From: G963677325 sp963810555
GTDB lineage: Bacteria > Bacteroidota > Bacteroidia > Bacteroidales > Prolixibacteraceae
DNA: 64,000 nucleotides
Direction: 5' to 3'
Assembly: GCA_963810555.1 (NCBI GenBank)
Contig: CAWENX010000009.1
Coordinates: forward strand, 620,001 to 684,000
Positions 42,358 through 52,417 of this stretch are shown here, in pieces (positions within the stretch are counted from its first letter, which is position 1; every line of letters begins with the position of its first letter). The notes under the pieces were generated by a model that worked only from the letters and a program-made list of their open reading frames with translations, had not been told where the DNA came from and did no database searches. Position numbers and translations under genes: made by a program.

Positions 42358-44724
42358 TTACTCATATCTCAACGCATCCACCGGATTAATCCTGGAAGCC
42401 TTCATCGAATGATATAATACTGTTGTGAGGACAACCACCAAGGAAAGCACAAACGATACTGCAAAAATCCACCAACTGATTTCTGTTTTATTTGCATAAT
42501 TGCTCAGCCATTTCGACATAAAATATATTGTTACGGGAACTGATAAAGTCATAGCAATTGACACCAGTAAGAAATAATTCTTTATAAATGATAAAACAAT
42601 CTGCTTTTCTGAACTGCCATACACTTTTCTGATACCTATTTCCTTTGTGCGTGTTTTTGAAAGAAAAAGCGTAAGGCCAAATAATCCCATTGCCGCAATC
42701 AAAAAGGAAAACAAGGAACAAATACTAATAATGGAGCTTAAGTCTTTTTCTGTTGAGTAAAGATTTCTAACGACATCTTCAATTTTGGTGTAATTGGAAT
42801 GAATGAATGGCCGGTTAGGTGCGACCTTTTTCAATTCTGATTCAAGAAATGGCAATATCTCATTCAAAGAACCCGGTCTGTACTGCACGGCTACCTGCCT
42901 AAGGTATTTATCCGAAAGTAAGATCATGGCTGGTGGGATATTTGAATTGTTGGAATGAAAATTAAAGTCTTTTGCGACACCAACAATCGTTCTGTCAATA
43001 ATCTTTTCACCTATTGGGTCTAAATATCCCAATTGTCTCACTGCTGTTTCATTCAGAATTGCTGATTGAGTCAGGTCGCTGCCAAATTCATCTGAGAAAT
43101 CACGCCCTTTTATAATGGGAATCCCCATTGTTTTCAAAAAATTAAAACCTACTGTTAAGGATTCTACTTTAATCTTTTTATCTTTTTGTTGAAAATGGGG
43201 TGCCATCAAAACGCCCCAATTTTCCGATGGAATTCTAAAGACAGTCGCGGCTACCTGAGTAACGTTGGGATTTGATTTAATTATGTCAACTAATGCGTTG
43301 CTGGAATTAGCATCACCAACATTTAAAAAAATGATATTTTTTTGTAGAAATCCGGCATCCTTCTTCAGCAAATATTGGTATTGACCCTTAATAATCATTG
43401 TAGCAGAAAGGAATGAACAGAAAATCACCAGTTGAAATACAATCAAAGCCGATCTGAAGACATGTTTCCCTTTATTGTTGCCCAGATTGTTTTTTAATAC
43501 ATTCACGACTGTTATTCCTGACAAATAGTAAGTTGTGTATAACCCTGAAACCACACCTATTGCTATTGTGATGACAAGACACACTAAAATATAAATAATC
43601 AGGTTTGAGGGTATTATGATAAGATTTGCCTGAAACAGCTTACCAGCATAGGGTAATGCAAGCCATGCCAAAAAGATTGCCAAAGGAAGAACCATTGCAG
43701 AAAGGATCACTGATTCTTCTAAAAGCTGAAATCTTATTGTTCGGATTCCCGCTCCGTTTGTCTTTCGTATCCCTATTTCTTTTGCCCTGCCGGATGAAAT
43801 AGCAACGGAAAGAATAATATAATTGAAGACTGCAAGTAAAATTATAAGTAAAGCAATAGAGGCGAACAGTTTTACTTTATTCATATCTCCTCTGATGTTA
43901 CTGTTGTCCACATTGGCTGAACCCAGGTAAACATCTGTCAGATTCTGAAGAGAGAAATGTTTGACGGGTTTATCCCCGAGATATTTTTTCTCGAAGGGAA
44001 CAAACTGCTTCTCCAATTCCGCTGTATTACAATCACCTGGGAGTAAAATCCAGGTTTCCCAGAAGTCAAACATCCAATCCCCCCAATTTTTTAACTTCGC
44101 CTTCAGATCGTCGATGCGCCATCTGCTGTTTACCAGACACTCAGCCCTGAAAGTTGAATTCGGGGGCAGATTCTCAAAAACTCCCTTAACAATAAAAGCT
44201 TGTTCGGTGTTAAAAATTATGCCTGTGATCTCCTTCCCGACCGGATTATCAAATCCAAATAACTTTTCGGACAAAGCCCGGGACAGTACAATGGAATTCT
44301 TTTCGTCAAGCAAGTTTTCTTTAGGTGTCCCATTAAGTAAAGGAATAGTAAATATGTCAAAGATTTCTGAATCGGTTGCGACTCCTTCGTTTACCTCTAA
44401 AAGTTCATTGTTATGCTTTATCTGTAATTTTGCAGACATGGTCCCGGCAGCTTTTTTTACCTGGGGAAAATCTCCTTTTAGTGCTGAGGCAAGAACATAA
44501 GGCGAAGTTGGACAGGTAATTTTAGATTCAACAAAATGATTAAGTATCCGATAAACCTGCTTCCTGTTTTTGTGACAACGGTTATAACTCAATTCGTTAA
44601 CTACATAAAGCATAATAACGAAAGAGGCGGCAAGGGCAATTGAAAGGCCCATAACATTAATTGCTGTAAAAACCTTGTTTTGTCTCAGAAAAGGCAGAGT
44701 TGTTTTTATGTATCTATTATTCAT
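42358..44724 (-). CDS. ABC transporter permease, FtsX/MacB type (permease 3)
   Basis: A 788-residue permease. The coupling motifs are GRAKEIGIRKTNGAGIRT and TRTKEIGIRKVYGSSEKQ, both canonical. The C-terminus is divergent (LYHSMKASRINPVDALRYE) and lacks the SWQSWKAATRNPVEALRYE block shared by most others, so its 3' end has escaped homogenisation. The first helix reads VMGLSIALAASFVIMLYVV. Confidence 0.9.
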   Translation of the reverse strand: MNNRYIKTTLPFLRQNKVFTAINVMGLSIALAASFVIMLYVVNELSYNRCHKNRKQVYRILNHFVESKITCPTSPYVLASALKGDFPQVKKAAGTMSAKLQIKHNNELLEVNEGVATDSEIFDIFTIPLLNGTPKENLLDEKNSIVLSRALSEKLFGFDNPVGKEITGIIFNTEQAFIVKGVFENLPPNSTFRAECLVNSRWRIDDLKAKLKNWGDWMFDFWETWILLPGDCNTAELEKQFVPFEKKYLGDKPVKHFSLQNLTDVYLGSANVDNSNIRGDMNKVKLFASIALLIILLAVFNYIILSVAISSGRAKEIGIRKTNGAGIRTIRFQLLEESVILSAMVLPLAIFLAWLALPYAGKLFQANLIIIPSNLIIYILVCLVITIAIGVVSGLYTTYYLSGITVVNVLKNNLGNNKGKHVFRSALIVFQLVIFCSFLSATMIIKGQYQYLLKKDAGFLQKNIIFLNVGDANSSNALVDIIKSNPNVTQVAATVFRIPSENWGVLMAPHFQQKDKKIKVESLTVGFNFLKTMGIPIIKGRDFSDEFGSDLTQSAILNETAVRQLGYLDPIGEKIIDRTIVGVAKDFNFHSNNSNIPPAMILLSDKYLRQVAVQYRPGSLNEILPFLESELKKVAPNRPFIHSNYTKIEDVVRNLYSTEKDLSSIISICSLFSFLIAAMGLFGLTLFLSKTRTKEIGIRKVYGSSEKQIVLSFIKNYFLLVSIAMTLSVPVTIYFMSKWLSNYANKTEISWWIFAVSFVLSLVVVLTTVLYHSMKASRINPVDALRYE

Positions 44725-44844
44725 TGTCTTAATAGATTTTTCATTAAAGGTTCATTTCACTCCTCGTCTATTAGTTTTCTTCTGTCAAGTCTTTTCTTTC
44801 TGATCACAATTTTCAATCAATCTTTTAATCATAGTTCAGACACT

Positions 44845-47202
44845 TTATTCATACCTTAGAGCCTCAACCGGATTCCTTGTTGCCGCTTTCCAGCTTTGCC
44901 AGCTGACTGTCAGCAGCGCAATTCCCAATGCCACCAAACCGGCCAGGGCAAAAATCCACCAACTTAATGATATCCTAAAGGCAAAGTTTTCAAGCCACTT
45001 GTGCATCGCGTACCAGCCAAGTGGCGTTGCAATCAAAAAGGAAATAAGTACCCATTTCACAAAATCTTTATTAAGCATTGACATTATCTCTGATATTTCA
45101 GCACCGTTTACTTTTCGAATGCCTATTTCCTTTATCCGCTGTTCGGTGGCATAATGTGAAATTGCATAAAGGCCGGTAAAAGCCAGCAACAGGGCGATTA
45201 TCATACCTATTGATATGATTACTGAGGCCCTCTCCTCGGTTTTATAAAGCTTATCATAGGTGTCATCCAGAAAATTGTATTCAAAGGGAACATCCGGATT
45301 GTACTTACTCCAAATTGCTGATAAGGCGTTTATGGCGCCCTTTGAATTTCCGGTTGTTTTCACCATAATCATATGTGATGGCTCCAAGGGGTCTAAAAGA
45401 TAAACCTGAGGATCGATTTTGAGGTGAAGAGATTTTGAATTGATATTTTTAAGCACCCCCGCAATTGTAAGTAACGTCTTATTTTTAACACCAACGGTAA
45501 TCTGTTTACCGATGGGGTCCTGAATATTCAATACTTCTACAGCCTTCTCATTAATCATGCACTCATCTGAATACGCTTTCCCCTGAATAAAAGGATTTCG
45601 ACCGCTTATCACAGGGATATTTAAAACCTCTGAATAGTTGTACTGAATTCTACAGATTTCCATCATCAATTTATTCCCCGGATTGTCGGGAGTTGTTACT
45701 TCCCAACCTTGCACCCATACACTCGGGAGACTTTCTTTTGCAGTTACTTCGGCGATGTCAGGATTTTTCATCATTTCTTCCCTGACGCCATGAAAATTAT
45801 CGGCCATATTTCTGGCAGGAAAATAAATAAGGTTATTTTTATTAAAGCCCAGGTCTTTATTCTTTACAAAATGGATTTGGTTTTTAATAATGATGGCGGA
45901 ACTAATAAACAGAATCGAAGCAGCAAACTGGCTAACCACAAGCGCTTTTTGAAGCGGTGTAATCCCTCTGCCTTTAATCTGGTTCCTGATAATCTCATTA
46001 GGGTTAAAACCAACCACGTACAATACAGGAAAAGTTCCTGCAACAGCAATGGTCAGCAAAATTAAAGTGCCGGTATAAAGATAAACCTGGTAGTTACTGA
46101 GATCGAGTCTGAGGTTTGATCCTGCCAACTGATTAAAAACAGGCATAAGAGCAGCAACTAAAACAAGCGAGATCAACGTTGCAATTACTACATAAAATGT
46201 CGTTTCCAGGTAAGACGATGCAAAAAGACCAACTTTTGAGCTGCCGTTAATCTTTTTAACCCCTATTGATTTTGCTCTCCGCACAAAAGTCGATATGAAA
46301 AGATTAATGAAATTAAAGCATGCAATAAGCAGGATAAGGGCTGCTATAGATATCAGTATGAATATAAGCCTTCTATCATTTGTAATTACATGGTCAAACC
46401 TAAAATTGGAATACAAGTGGATTTTAACCAAAGGCTGCAGGAAATGCTTAATATCAAATTTTTTGTAGAGTGGAAATTGTTCACTCGCCATACCGGTTAT
46501 ACGACCGTTAAGGTCGTCTATATTTGTTCCTTTTTCCAATTTTAAATAGGTTATAAAACAATCGTTGCTTCCCCAGCCACTATTATTTAACCAGTCTATC
46601 CCTGCAATGGGAACAAGCATGTGAAACTTTATATGTGAGTTTTCCGGAACATTTTTCATCACAGCGCTTACCTGGAATTTCTTTCCATAGATTTCTATGA
46701 TTTGGCCAATAGGATCCTCATCAATAAAATACCTATTGGCGAAATGCCTGTCAATCACTATCTTATCCGGCCCATCAAGACATGTCTGAGAATTGCCTGT
46801 TTCAAGGTTAAAGGAAAAGAAATTAAACAGATTATTGTCAGTAGCACAGATTTGATCCTCGTAAGCTGTTACCTCTTTTATTTTAACTGCTTCCCTGGAA
46901 AGTGCAACAATACGCATCATATCATCAATCTCGGGGAACTGCTCCTTAGCTGTCTTGCCCAAAGGCCCAAAAACGGAACCTGAAGTCAGTGACTCGCCAC
47001 TGACAAAGCCCTTAAAACAGACACGGTATATCCTGTCATAATCCTTATGAAATTTATCAAAACTTATCTCATTCAGGCTCCAAAAACCAATGAGCAGTGC
47101 GACAGTAATCCCGACTGCCATGCCACCGATACTCAAGATAGTGACGGACTTATTGCGGCAGGCCCAACGAAAAATCTCCTTAAAATTGATTTGATAGTTC
47201 AT
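44845..47202 (-). CDS. ABC transporter permease, FtsX/MacB type (permease 2)
   Basis: A 785-residue permease. The coupling motifs are RRAKSIGVKKINGSSKVG and EQRIKEIGIRKVNGAEISE. It ends in SWQSWKAATRNPVEALRYE. The last 50 codons are nearly the same as in permeases 4, 6 and 9 in this array, in contrast to the divergent N-terminal halves. The gap to permease 3 is 120 bases. Confidence 0.9.
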   Translation of the reverse strand: MNYQINFKEIFRWACRNKSVTILSIGGMAVGITVALLIGFWSLNEISFDKFHKDYDRIYRVCFKGFVSGESLTSGSVFGPLGKTAKEQFPEIDDMMRIVALSREAVKIKEVTAYEDQICATDNNLFNFFSFNLETGNSQTCLDGPDKIVIDRHFANRYFIDEDPIGQIIEIYGKKFQVSAVMKNVPENSHIKFHMLVPIAGIDWLNNSGWGSNDCFITYLKLEKGTNIDDLNGRITGMASEQFPLYKKFDIKHFLQPLVKIHLYSNFRFDHVITNDRRLIFILISIAALILLIACFNFINLFISTFVRRAKSIGVKKINGSSKVGLFASSYLETTFYVVIATLISLVLVAALMPVFNQLAGSNLRLDLSNYQVYLYTGTLILLTIAVAGTFPVLYVVGFNPNEIIRNQIKGRGITPLQKALVVSQFAASILFISSAIIIKNQIHFVKNKDLGFNKNNLIYFPARNMADNFHGVREEMMKNPDIAEVTAKESLPSVWVQGWEVTTPDNPGNKLMMEICRIQYNYSEVLNIPVISGRNPFIQGKAYSDECMINEKAVEVLNIQDPIGKQITVGVKNKTLLTIAGVLKNINSKSLHLKIDPQVYLLDPLEPSHMIMVKTTGNSKGAINALSAIWSKYNPDVPFEYNFLDDTYDKLYKTEERASVIISIGMIIALLLAFTGLYAISHYATEQRIKEIGIRKVNGAEISEIMSMLNKDFVKWVLISFLIATPLGWYAMHKWLENFAFRISLSWWIFALAGLVALGIALLTVSWQSWKAATRNPVEALRYE

Positions 47203-47269
47203 TCGTCAATTTGTTCATGTTCCTTGTATCTTAACAACTTCTTCTCCCGGATTTCAATGCTCTAAACCT

Positions 47270-49636
47270 TTATTCATATCGTAACGCCTCCACCGGATTC
47301 CTTGTTGCCGCTTTCCAGCTTTGCCAGCCCACTGTCAGTAACGCAATCCCTAAAGCCAGTACCCCGGAAAGGGCGAATATCCACCAGCTTAAAGAAATTT
47401 TGTAAGCAAAGTTTTCAATCCAACGATGCATCAGATACCATGCAATAGGCGCTGCAACAGCGAATGCGATGATTACACACCTGATAATGTCTTTGTTCAG
47501 AATGAACATTATCTGGCTGATTTTGGCCCCGTTCACTTTTCTGATGCCGATCTCCTTTTTTCGCTGTTCGGCCGTCCCCAAAACCAAACCAAACAGACCA
47601 AGACAGGAAATAAAGATGGCAAAAAGTGATCCGCAGCGGAAAATCTTATCAAATACAATTTCAGATCTGTATAGGTTTTCCTTTACCTGATCCATAAACT
47701 TTATTTCAATTGGATAATTAGGGGAGACTTCCTTCCATATCTGCTCAATACTTCCTATAGTCGCGGAAACCGTATTGAAATTTCCTGCCGACAGTTTTAC
47801 ATTGACGCCGAATGGAATCTGGTCTCCACAAAAAATAACAAGGGGTTTGACCTGGCTATGCAAGGATTCGAAGTTATAGTCTTTTATAACTCCGATAATT
47901 TTATTTGTCTGACCGTTTTCCTGAAAAACTGCATCAAGAGGATTTTCAAGTTCAAATGCATTTACCGCGGCCTCATTCAATAAGGCACAACCAAGATCGC
48001 TTTTCAAACTGTCTGAAAAGTTCCTGCCTTGTGCAATTTTCAGTCCCATCAGATCTACATAAGAAGCATCAGCGTATTCAGCTGCAAAATCCACCACCTT
48101 GTCAACCCCTTTGAAAACTAAATGGGTTCGACGATGTTCCAGAATATTTCCCGGAAATCCTAACGAAAAAGAAACAGCCTCGATACCCGGAATATGCTGA
48201 AATTTGTCTTTAAAGATTGCAGGCTTTACTTCCGGCGATAATTTAATGTTTACAATATTTTCAGAATTGAAGCCCATGTCTGAATTCTTCAAATAACCAA
48301 GCTGCCGGGTAACTGTTATCGTACAAATTATTAATACAATTGAGACGATAAATTGAAAGACAATCAATCCCCCCTTCAGGTTGACACCACGGTTTTGGCT
48401 TTTTGATCTTCCTGCAATCAATGAAATTGGTCCGAATTGATTAAAACTAAGTGCCGGAAGGAGCCCTGCAGCTATGCCAATTATAATTGAACAACCTGTA
48501 AAAATGAGCCAAAAGCTGCCTGTGAAAAGAGGTATTTCAGGTAAATGTATTGGAAAAAACTTATTTATTGACGGGGTTACCATCCAAGCCAAAAACAGGC
48601 CAAGAATCATCGCGATAAAACTGATGAGAATGGATTCACTTAAAAACTGAATGATAACCTGGACTGGTTTAACCCCGACGATCTTTTTTACTCCCACTTC
48701 AGTGAGACGTTTTACAGAACCTGCCATTGAAAGGTTTATGTAGTTTATGGCTGCAATCAGTAAGACCAGCAAGGCAATGGAGCCAAGTGTATAAACAAGT
48801 TTTAGATTCCCATGTTTACCATGGTCATCTATGGTTGAAAAATATGCATTACGATAAGGGAGAAGTGAGAAATTACATTTAAAAAGACTTTTTTCAGGAA
48901 TCAATGGTTTTATTTGCTGGCTCATTTTTGATGCCAGTATTTTTGGATCTTGTCCTTTCTCTAACAACACATAGTTTTGAACATTCCATAGTTCCCAGAG
49001 AGCTCTTTGAGTCCAGGGCATCATTTTCTCAGCGGTTAAATATGAAACTGCAGCTTTAAACTGCAGATTTGAATTCTCAGGCAAATCTTTAATAACTGCT
49101 TTTACTTCAACCTCACTTGTACCCAAAAACGCCATGTTCCCTTTCAGTGATATTATTTTCCCAATAGGATTTTCATGATTAAATAACCGGTATGATTCAC
49201 TCTCAGTTAATATAACTGACCCAACTGTAGTCAATGCATTTTCAAGATCCCCTAAAATCTGCTTGAAAGTGAATATTTTAGTAAAATCCCCATCAGCAAA
49301 AATGACATCACTCTTTATTGGTCTGTTGTCCTTGTATTTTAATATGAACATATCCTTCATACAGGATTCAACCATAGAAACATTTTTAATACCCGAAACC
49401 TGTTCCCTCAGTAAAGGGGCCATTGCATATGGAATAGCGGCTGAATTCTCGTTCAGTAACACATAAACGTTTTCCAGATTATTGTGCTGTTTATCTGCCT
49501 GGAATTCCTGAAATGCATAGTTGAAGATCAGAATTGCCACAGCAAGGCCAGTAGCCAGCCCGGCGATGTTTAGAAAGGAAAACAATGGTGCCCTTAGCAG
49601 GTTCCGTATAGCAAGCTTTAAATTTACAAAATTCAT
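47270..49636 (-). CDS. ABC transporter permease, FtsX/MacB type (permease 1, first intact in array)
   Basis: A 788-residue permease. The coupling motifs are KRLTEVGVKKIVGVKPVQ and EQRKKEIGIRKVNGAKISQ. It is closely similar to permease 6. It is the first full permease after the leading ATPase gene, separated from it by a 22-codon stub of another permease, so ATPase and permease 1 were probably not direct neighbours originally. Confidence 0.9.
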   Translation of the reverse strand: MNFVNLKLAIRNLLRAPLFSFLNIAGLATGLAVAILIFNYAFQEFQADKQHNNLENVYVLLNENSAAIPYAMAPLLREQVSGIKNVSMVESCMKDMFILKYKDNRPIKSDVIFADGDFTKIFTFKQILGDLENALTTVGSVILTESESYRLFNHENPIGKIISLKGNMAFLGTSEVEVKAVIKDLPENSNLQFKAAVSYLTAEKMMPWTQRALWELWNVQNYVLLEKGQDPKILASKMSQQIKPLIPEKSLFKCNFSLLPYRNAYFSTIDDHGKHGNLKLVYTLGSIALLVLLIAAINYINLSMAGSVKRLTEVGVKKIVGVKPVQVIIQFLSESILISFIAMILGLFLAWMVTPSINKFFPIHLPEIPLFTGSFWLIFTGCSIIIGIAAGLLPALSFNQFGPISLIAGRSKSQNRGVNLKGGLIVFQFIVSIVLIICTITVTRQLGYLKNSDMGFNSENIVNIKLSPEVKPAIFKDKFQHIPGIEAVSFSLGFPGNILEHRRTHLVFKGVDKVVDFAAEYADASYVDLMGLKIAQGRNFSDSLKSDLGCALLNEAAVNAFELENPLDAVFQENGQTNKIIGVIKDYNFESLHSQVKPLVIFCGDQIPFGVNVKLSAGNFNTVSATIGSIEQIWKEVSPNYPIEIKFMDQVKENLYRSEIVFDKIFRCGSLFAIFISCLGLFGLVLGTAEQRKKEIGIRKVNGAKISQIMFILNKDIIRCVIIAFAVAAPIAWYLMHRWIENFAYKISLSWWIFALSGVLALGIALLTVGWQSWKAATRNPVEALRYE

Positions 49637-49688
49637 TTTCTTTGATTATTATTGTTTATTTTAAAATTAGTCATCTATTTCAGACATC

Positions 49689-49754
49689 TTATTCATACCT
49701 CAATGCCTCCACCGGATTCCTCGTTGCTGCTTTCCAGCTCTGCCAGCTGATTGT
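49689..49754 (-). pseudogene. C-terminal stub of a deleted ABC permease gene
   Basis: 66 bases encode T, I and SWQSWKAATRNPVEALRYE followed by a stop, identical in kind to the shared permease ends. Similarity stops abruptly at 49754, where the sequence becomes unrelated. It marks a tenth permease lost by deletion, plausibly through recombination between the repeated 3' ends. Confidence 0.85.
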
Positions 49755-49861
49755 CTGAACTTTGATTTGTCTGATTTCCTGATGGACTTTGATTTCTCTT
49801 ACATCCAACTAATCATAGTCTTCAATCAATCATTTAATCACTGTTCAAGACTATTCTGCCC

Positions 49862-50560
49862 TTAAATCAGCATCTCGCTCATCTGCCGCTTTACCTCTTC
49901 CGTAATAACCTGACCATCAAAGAGATTTATTACTCTGTGCGCAAATCCGGAATCGTGCATCGAGTGCGTCACCATCACGATGGTCGTTCCTTCCCGGTTT
50001 AATTCAGTTAAAAGATTCATCACTTCCAGACCGTTTTTTGAATCAAGGTTACCGGTAGGCTCATCTGCCAGGATCAGTTTCGGATTGGCTACCACTGCCC
50101 TTGCAATGGCTACACGTTGTTGTTGTCCGCCGGATAATTGCTGGGGAAAATGTTTCTTCCTGTGGCTGATGTTCATCCGTTCCAGGACTTCACCGACCAT
50201 TCGCTTTCGCTCTCCGGCCTTTAGTTTTAAATAGATTAGCGGAAGCTCAACATTTTCATAAACATTGAGTTCATCAATCAGATTAAAACTCTGGAAGACA
50301 AATCCGATGTTCCCTTTTCGGAGAAGTGTCCGATTGCGTTCCCTGAATCTTCCCACCTCCTTGCCATTGAAATAATACTCCCCTGAAGTAGGGTTGTCAA
50401 GCAGTCCGATAATATTCAGCAAGGTTGATTTTCCGCATCCCGAAGGACCCATTATGGCTACAAATTCGCCCTTCTGAATATGAAGGGTTACTTCGTTTAA
50501 CGCACAGGTCTCCACTTCGTCTGTGCGAAAGATTTTGTTTAAATTGATTGTTCTGATCAT
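49862..50560 (-). CDS. ABC transporter ATPase, MacB/LolD type (leading)
   Basis: A 232-residue ATP-binding subunit from the ATG at 50560. A longer frame to 50623 only reads through a G/A-rich repeat. Motifs: Walker A GPSGCGKST, Q-loop FVFQSFNLI, signature LSGGQQQRVAIARAV, Walker B LILADEPTGNLDS, H-loop VTHSMHD. It lies upstream of the nine permeases and probably energises several of them. Confidence 0.93.
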   Translation of the reverse strand: MIRTINLNKIFRTDEVETCALNEVTLHIQKGEFVAIMGPSGCGKSTLLNIIGLLDNPTSGEYYFNGKEVGRFRERNRTLLRKGNIGFVFQSFNLIDELNVYENVELPLIYLKLKAGERKRMVGEVLERMNISHRKKHFPQQLSGGQQQRVAIARAVVANPKLILADEPTGNLDSKNGLEVMNLLTELNREGTTIVMVTHSMHDSGFAHRVINLFDGQVITEEVKRQMSEMLI

Positions 50561-50574
50561 AGTGAAAATTTTTG

Positions 50575-50625
50575 GGAGAAGGGAGAATGGAGAACGGAAA
50601 CCGGAAACCGGAGAACGTTGCATTC
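50575..50625. repeat. G/A-rich repeat left of the S23 gene
   Basis: Units such as GGAGAACGG and GGAAACCGG. It is the inverted partner of the C/T-rich block at 51075-51140. Confidence 0.65.
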
Positions 50626-50640
50626 AGCTTTCCCTGGTTA

Positions 50641-51006
50641 TTAACTAAATTTTTCTTTTCTGGTTTTAATTAAATTATATAGTTGAGCTGATATTTTCTT
50701 TGAACTATTGAGTAAAGTCAAATAATCCACTTCTTTCAAAATTCCCAATTTGAAGGCAATTAATAATTGTGTTCTCACTTCTCCTGGTGAACCTTTTGCA
50801 ACAAATAAATACTGCACATATTCTTTATTGTATTGTCTTTCATAACCTTCTGCAATATTTGAAGGGATGGATACAGTTGCCCGGCAAATTTGATCCTTTA
50901 AAGAATAATCTTTGCATCCTTTGAAATTATTGAACATATCAACGCTCAATTCTATTCCATCCTGCCAAACTTCAAGGTCTTCGAATTTTTCAATTTTTGT
51001 TGCCAT
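50641..51006 (-). CDS. Four-helix bundle protein of the S23 / 23S rRNA intervening-sequence family
   Basis: A 121-residue protein with the family motif pattern: FEDLEVWQDGIELSVDMF, YSLKDQICRATVSIPSNIAE and GYERQ, then a helical C-terminus (GEVRTQLLIAFKLGIL). Members are small helical proteins first found in intervening sequences of 23S rRNA genes; their function is not firmly known. It interrupts an efflux operon and is flanked on both sides by inverted G/A- and C/T-rich repeats, suggesting it arrived with them. Confidence 0.88.
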   Translation of the reverse strand: MATKIEKFEDLEVWQDGIELSVDMFNNFKGCKDYSLKDQICRATVSIPSNIAEGYERQYNKEYVQYLFVAKGSPGEVRTQLLIAFKLGILKEVDYLTLLNSSKKISAQLYNLIKTRKEKFS

Positions 51007-51074
51007 AATGTTCCTAATCTGAAAGTTATAACATTAAGTTTAATTATTAATTGACTTCTATTTTTTCCTCAAAT

Positions 51075-51140
51075 CTTATCACCCGTTCTCCGTTCTCCGT
51101 TTTCCGTTTTCCGGTCTCCGTTCTCCCGTCTCCATTCTCT
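51075..51140. repeat. C/T-rich repeat right of the S23 gene
   Basis: Units such as GTTCTCCGTTTTCCG and GTCTCC. It belongs to the same family as 2137-2287, 50575-50625 and 52465-52515. Confidence 0.65.
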
Positions 51141-51141
51141 G

Positions 51142-51282
51142 CTATTTAAACACGATCCTGTCATTATTCCCAAACATCTCATATCCTGAGGTCAACACCT
51201 TCTCTCCCGGCGTTAATCCTTCCAGCACTTCATAATACTGAGGATTCTGTTTCCCGATTTTGATCGAACGCTTTACGGCTTC
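51142..51282 (-). pseudogene. Frame-shifted C-terminal end of the periplasmic adaptor
   Basis: After the adaptor's premature stop, the next frame continues as SEAVKRSIKIGKQNPQYYEV, then LEGLTPGEKVLTSGYEMFG and ends at 51142. This is the usual C-terminal beta domain of HlyD/MacA-type adaptors. One extra base near 51283 (GGGATCTGAAG) separates the two frames. Confidence 0.8.
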
Positions 51283-52399
51283 AGATCCCGTCTTCATTAA
51301 GAACAAATATCCATTGACCTCCTGTGCTCTGGAAAAATCCTCCCCGCGGGATCATTATGGCTTTTTGCGATTCACCCAATTCCAACTTGATATGATAGCT
51401 CTGACCTGTCCGGATATTTTCGGGATTCTTTTCTGTAAAGACAAGATCAATTTTGAACTGTCCTTCACGGACATCCGGATAGACTTTTTTTACGGATAAA
51501 TCATAATTGGTACCGTTTCTGTCCAAAGTTGCCGTTAGTCCGCGAATAACACGATCAATATAATGTTCATCAATCTTTGCACTGACTTTAAAATTATCCA
51601 GGACGTTGATCTGCCCGATTCTCTGTCCGGGATTGATCGATTGCCCGATCTCGGCATCCAGCATTCCCAACTGACCATCAACAGGGGCTTTTACATTCAG
51701 GTTATCAAGCCGTTCACGTATCATTCCAAGCATCACCCTCATCTTTTCAAGGTCACTGCTCAGTTGATTCATCATTGTTACCCGTATAGTTGAATCATTT
51801 GCGGCCTTCTTTTTATTAAGTGTCAATAGATTGACCTCATAATTGTAATCCTCCCCGGCCTGCAGATAATCTTCTTTCGAGATAAGGGAATCATGATAAA
51901 GAGTTTCATATTGTTTATAGGTTCGCTTTTTACGGGTAAGTCTGTATTCACTATCAAGAATGTTCCTTCTTGATTGTATTAGCTCTGCTTCAAAACCGAT
52001 TCTCGTGTTCCGGAGATAGTTTTCCTTCTCGGCAAGGCCAACCTCACTTGACAGGATCGTTTGATACAACTGACGGTTTTCAAGGCGAAGGATTACATCT
52101 CCCTTTTTGACCATGGTTCCTTCTTCTATAAAACGTTCTTCAACGGTTCCCCCTTCAACAGCATCGAGAAAAATTGTCGTGATAGGTTCAACCTGTCCGA
52201 TAACCGTGATGTAGTCATTGAACATCCCCTCTTCCACATCACTTATGGTAAGTTTTTCCTTTTCTGCTCTGTATACGGAAGCGTGGTCTCCAAAAACCGC
52301 ATTGAGGACTAAAAACAGGAATAATCCTATACCTATTCCCCAGAAAATGTGTTTTTTCTGAATCCCCTTTTTCTTCTCGATTATTTTATCCATTCCCAT
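51281..52399 (-). CDS. Periplasmic adaptor (HlyD/MacA-type membrane fusion protein), frameshifted near its end
   Basis: A 372-residue fragment: an N-terminal anchor (IFWGIGIGLFLFLVLNAVFG, about 20-39), a barrel-sandwich (lipoyl) half GGTVEERFIEEGTMVKKGDV, a long coiled-coil hairpin (about 110-215), the second lipoyl half APVDGQLGMLDAEIGQSINP and a beta-barrel. Such proteins bridge an inner-membrane ABC permease to TolC. It reads NEDGI and stops about 46 residues early; the missing part is in the next frame. Start ATG at 52399. A sequencing error is possible. Confidence 0.9.
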   Translation of the reverse strand: MGMDKIIEKKKGIQKKHIFWGIGIGLFLFLVLNAVFGDHASVYRAEKEKLTISDVEEGMFNDYITVIGQVEPITTIFLDAVEGGTVEERFIEEGTMVKKGDVILRLENRQLYQTILSSEVGLAEKENYLRNTRIGFEAELIQSRRNILDSEYRLTRKKRTYKQYETLYHDSLISKEDYLQAGEDYNYEVNLLTLNKKKAANDSTIRVTMMNQLSSDLEKMRVMLGMIRERLDNLNVKAPVDGQLGMLDAEIGQSINPGQRIGQINVLDNFKVSAKIDEHYIDRVIRGLTATLDRNGTNYDLSVKKVYPDVREGQFKIDLVFTEKNPENIRTGQSYHIKLELGESQKAIMIPRGGFFQSTGGQWIFVLNEDGI

Positions 52400-52417
52400 G
52401 ACAGTACTCTCCTAAAT

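Noticed and set aside
26812..49636. Assembly duplication explaining the permease array
   Set aside because: The nine genes differ strongly in their N-terminal halves and spacers; only the ends are alike, so they are real paralogues.
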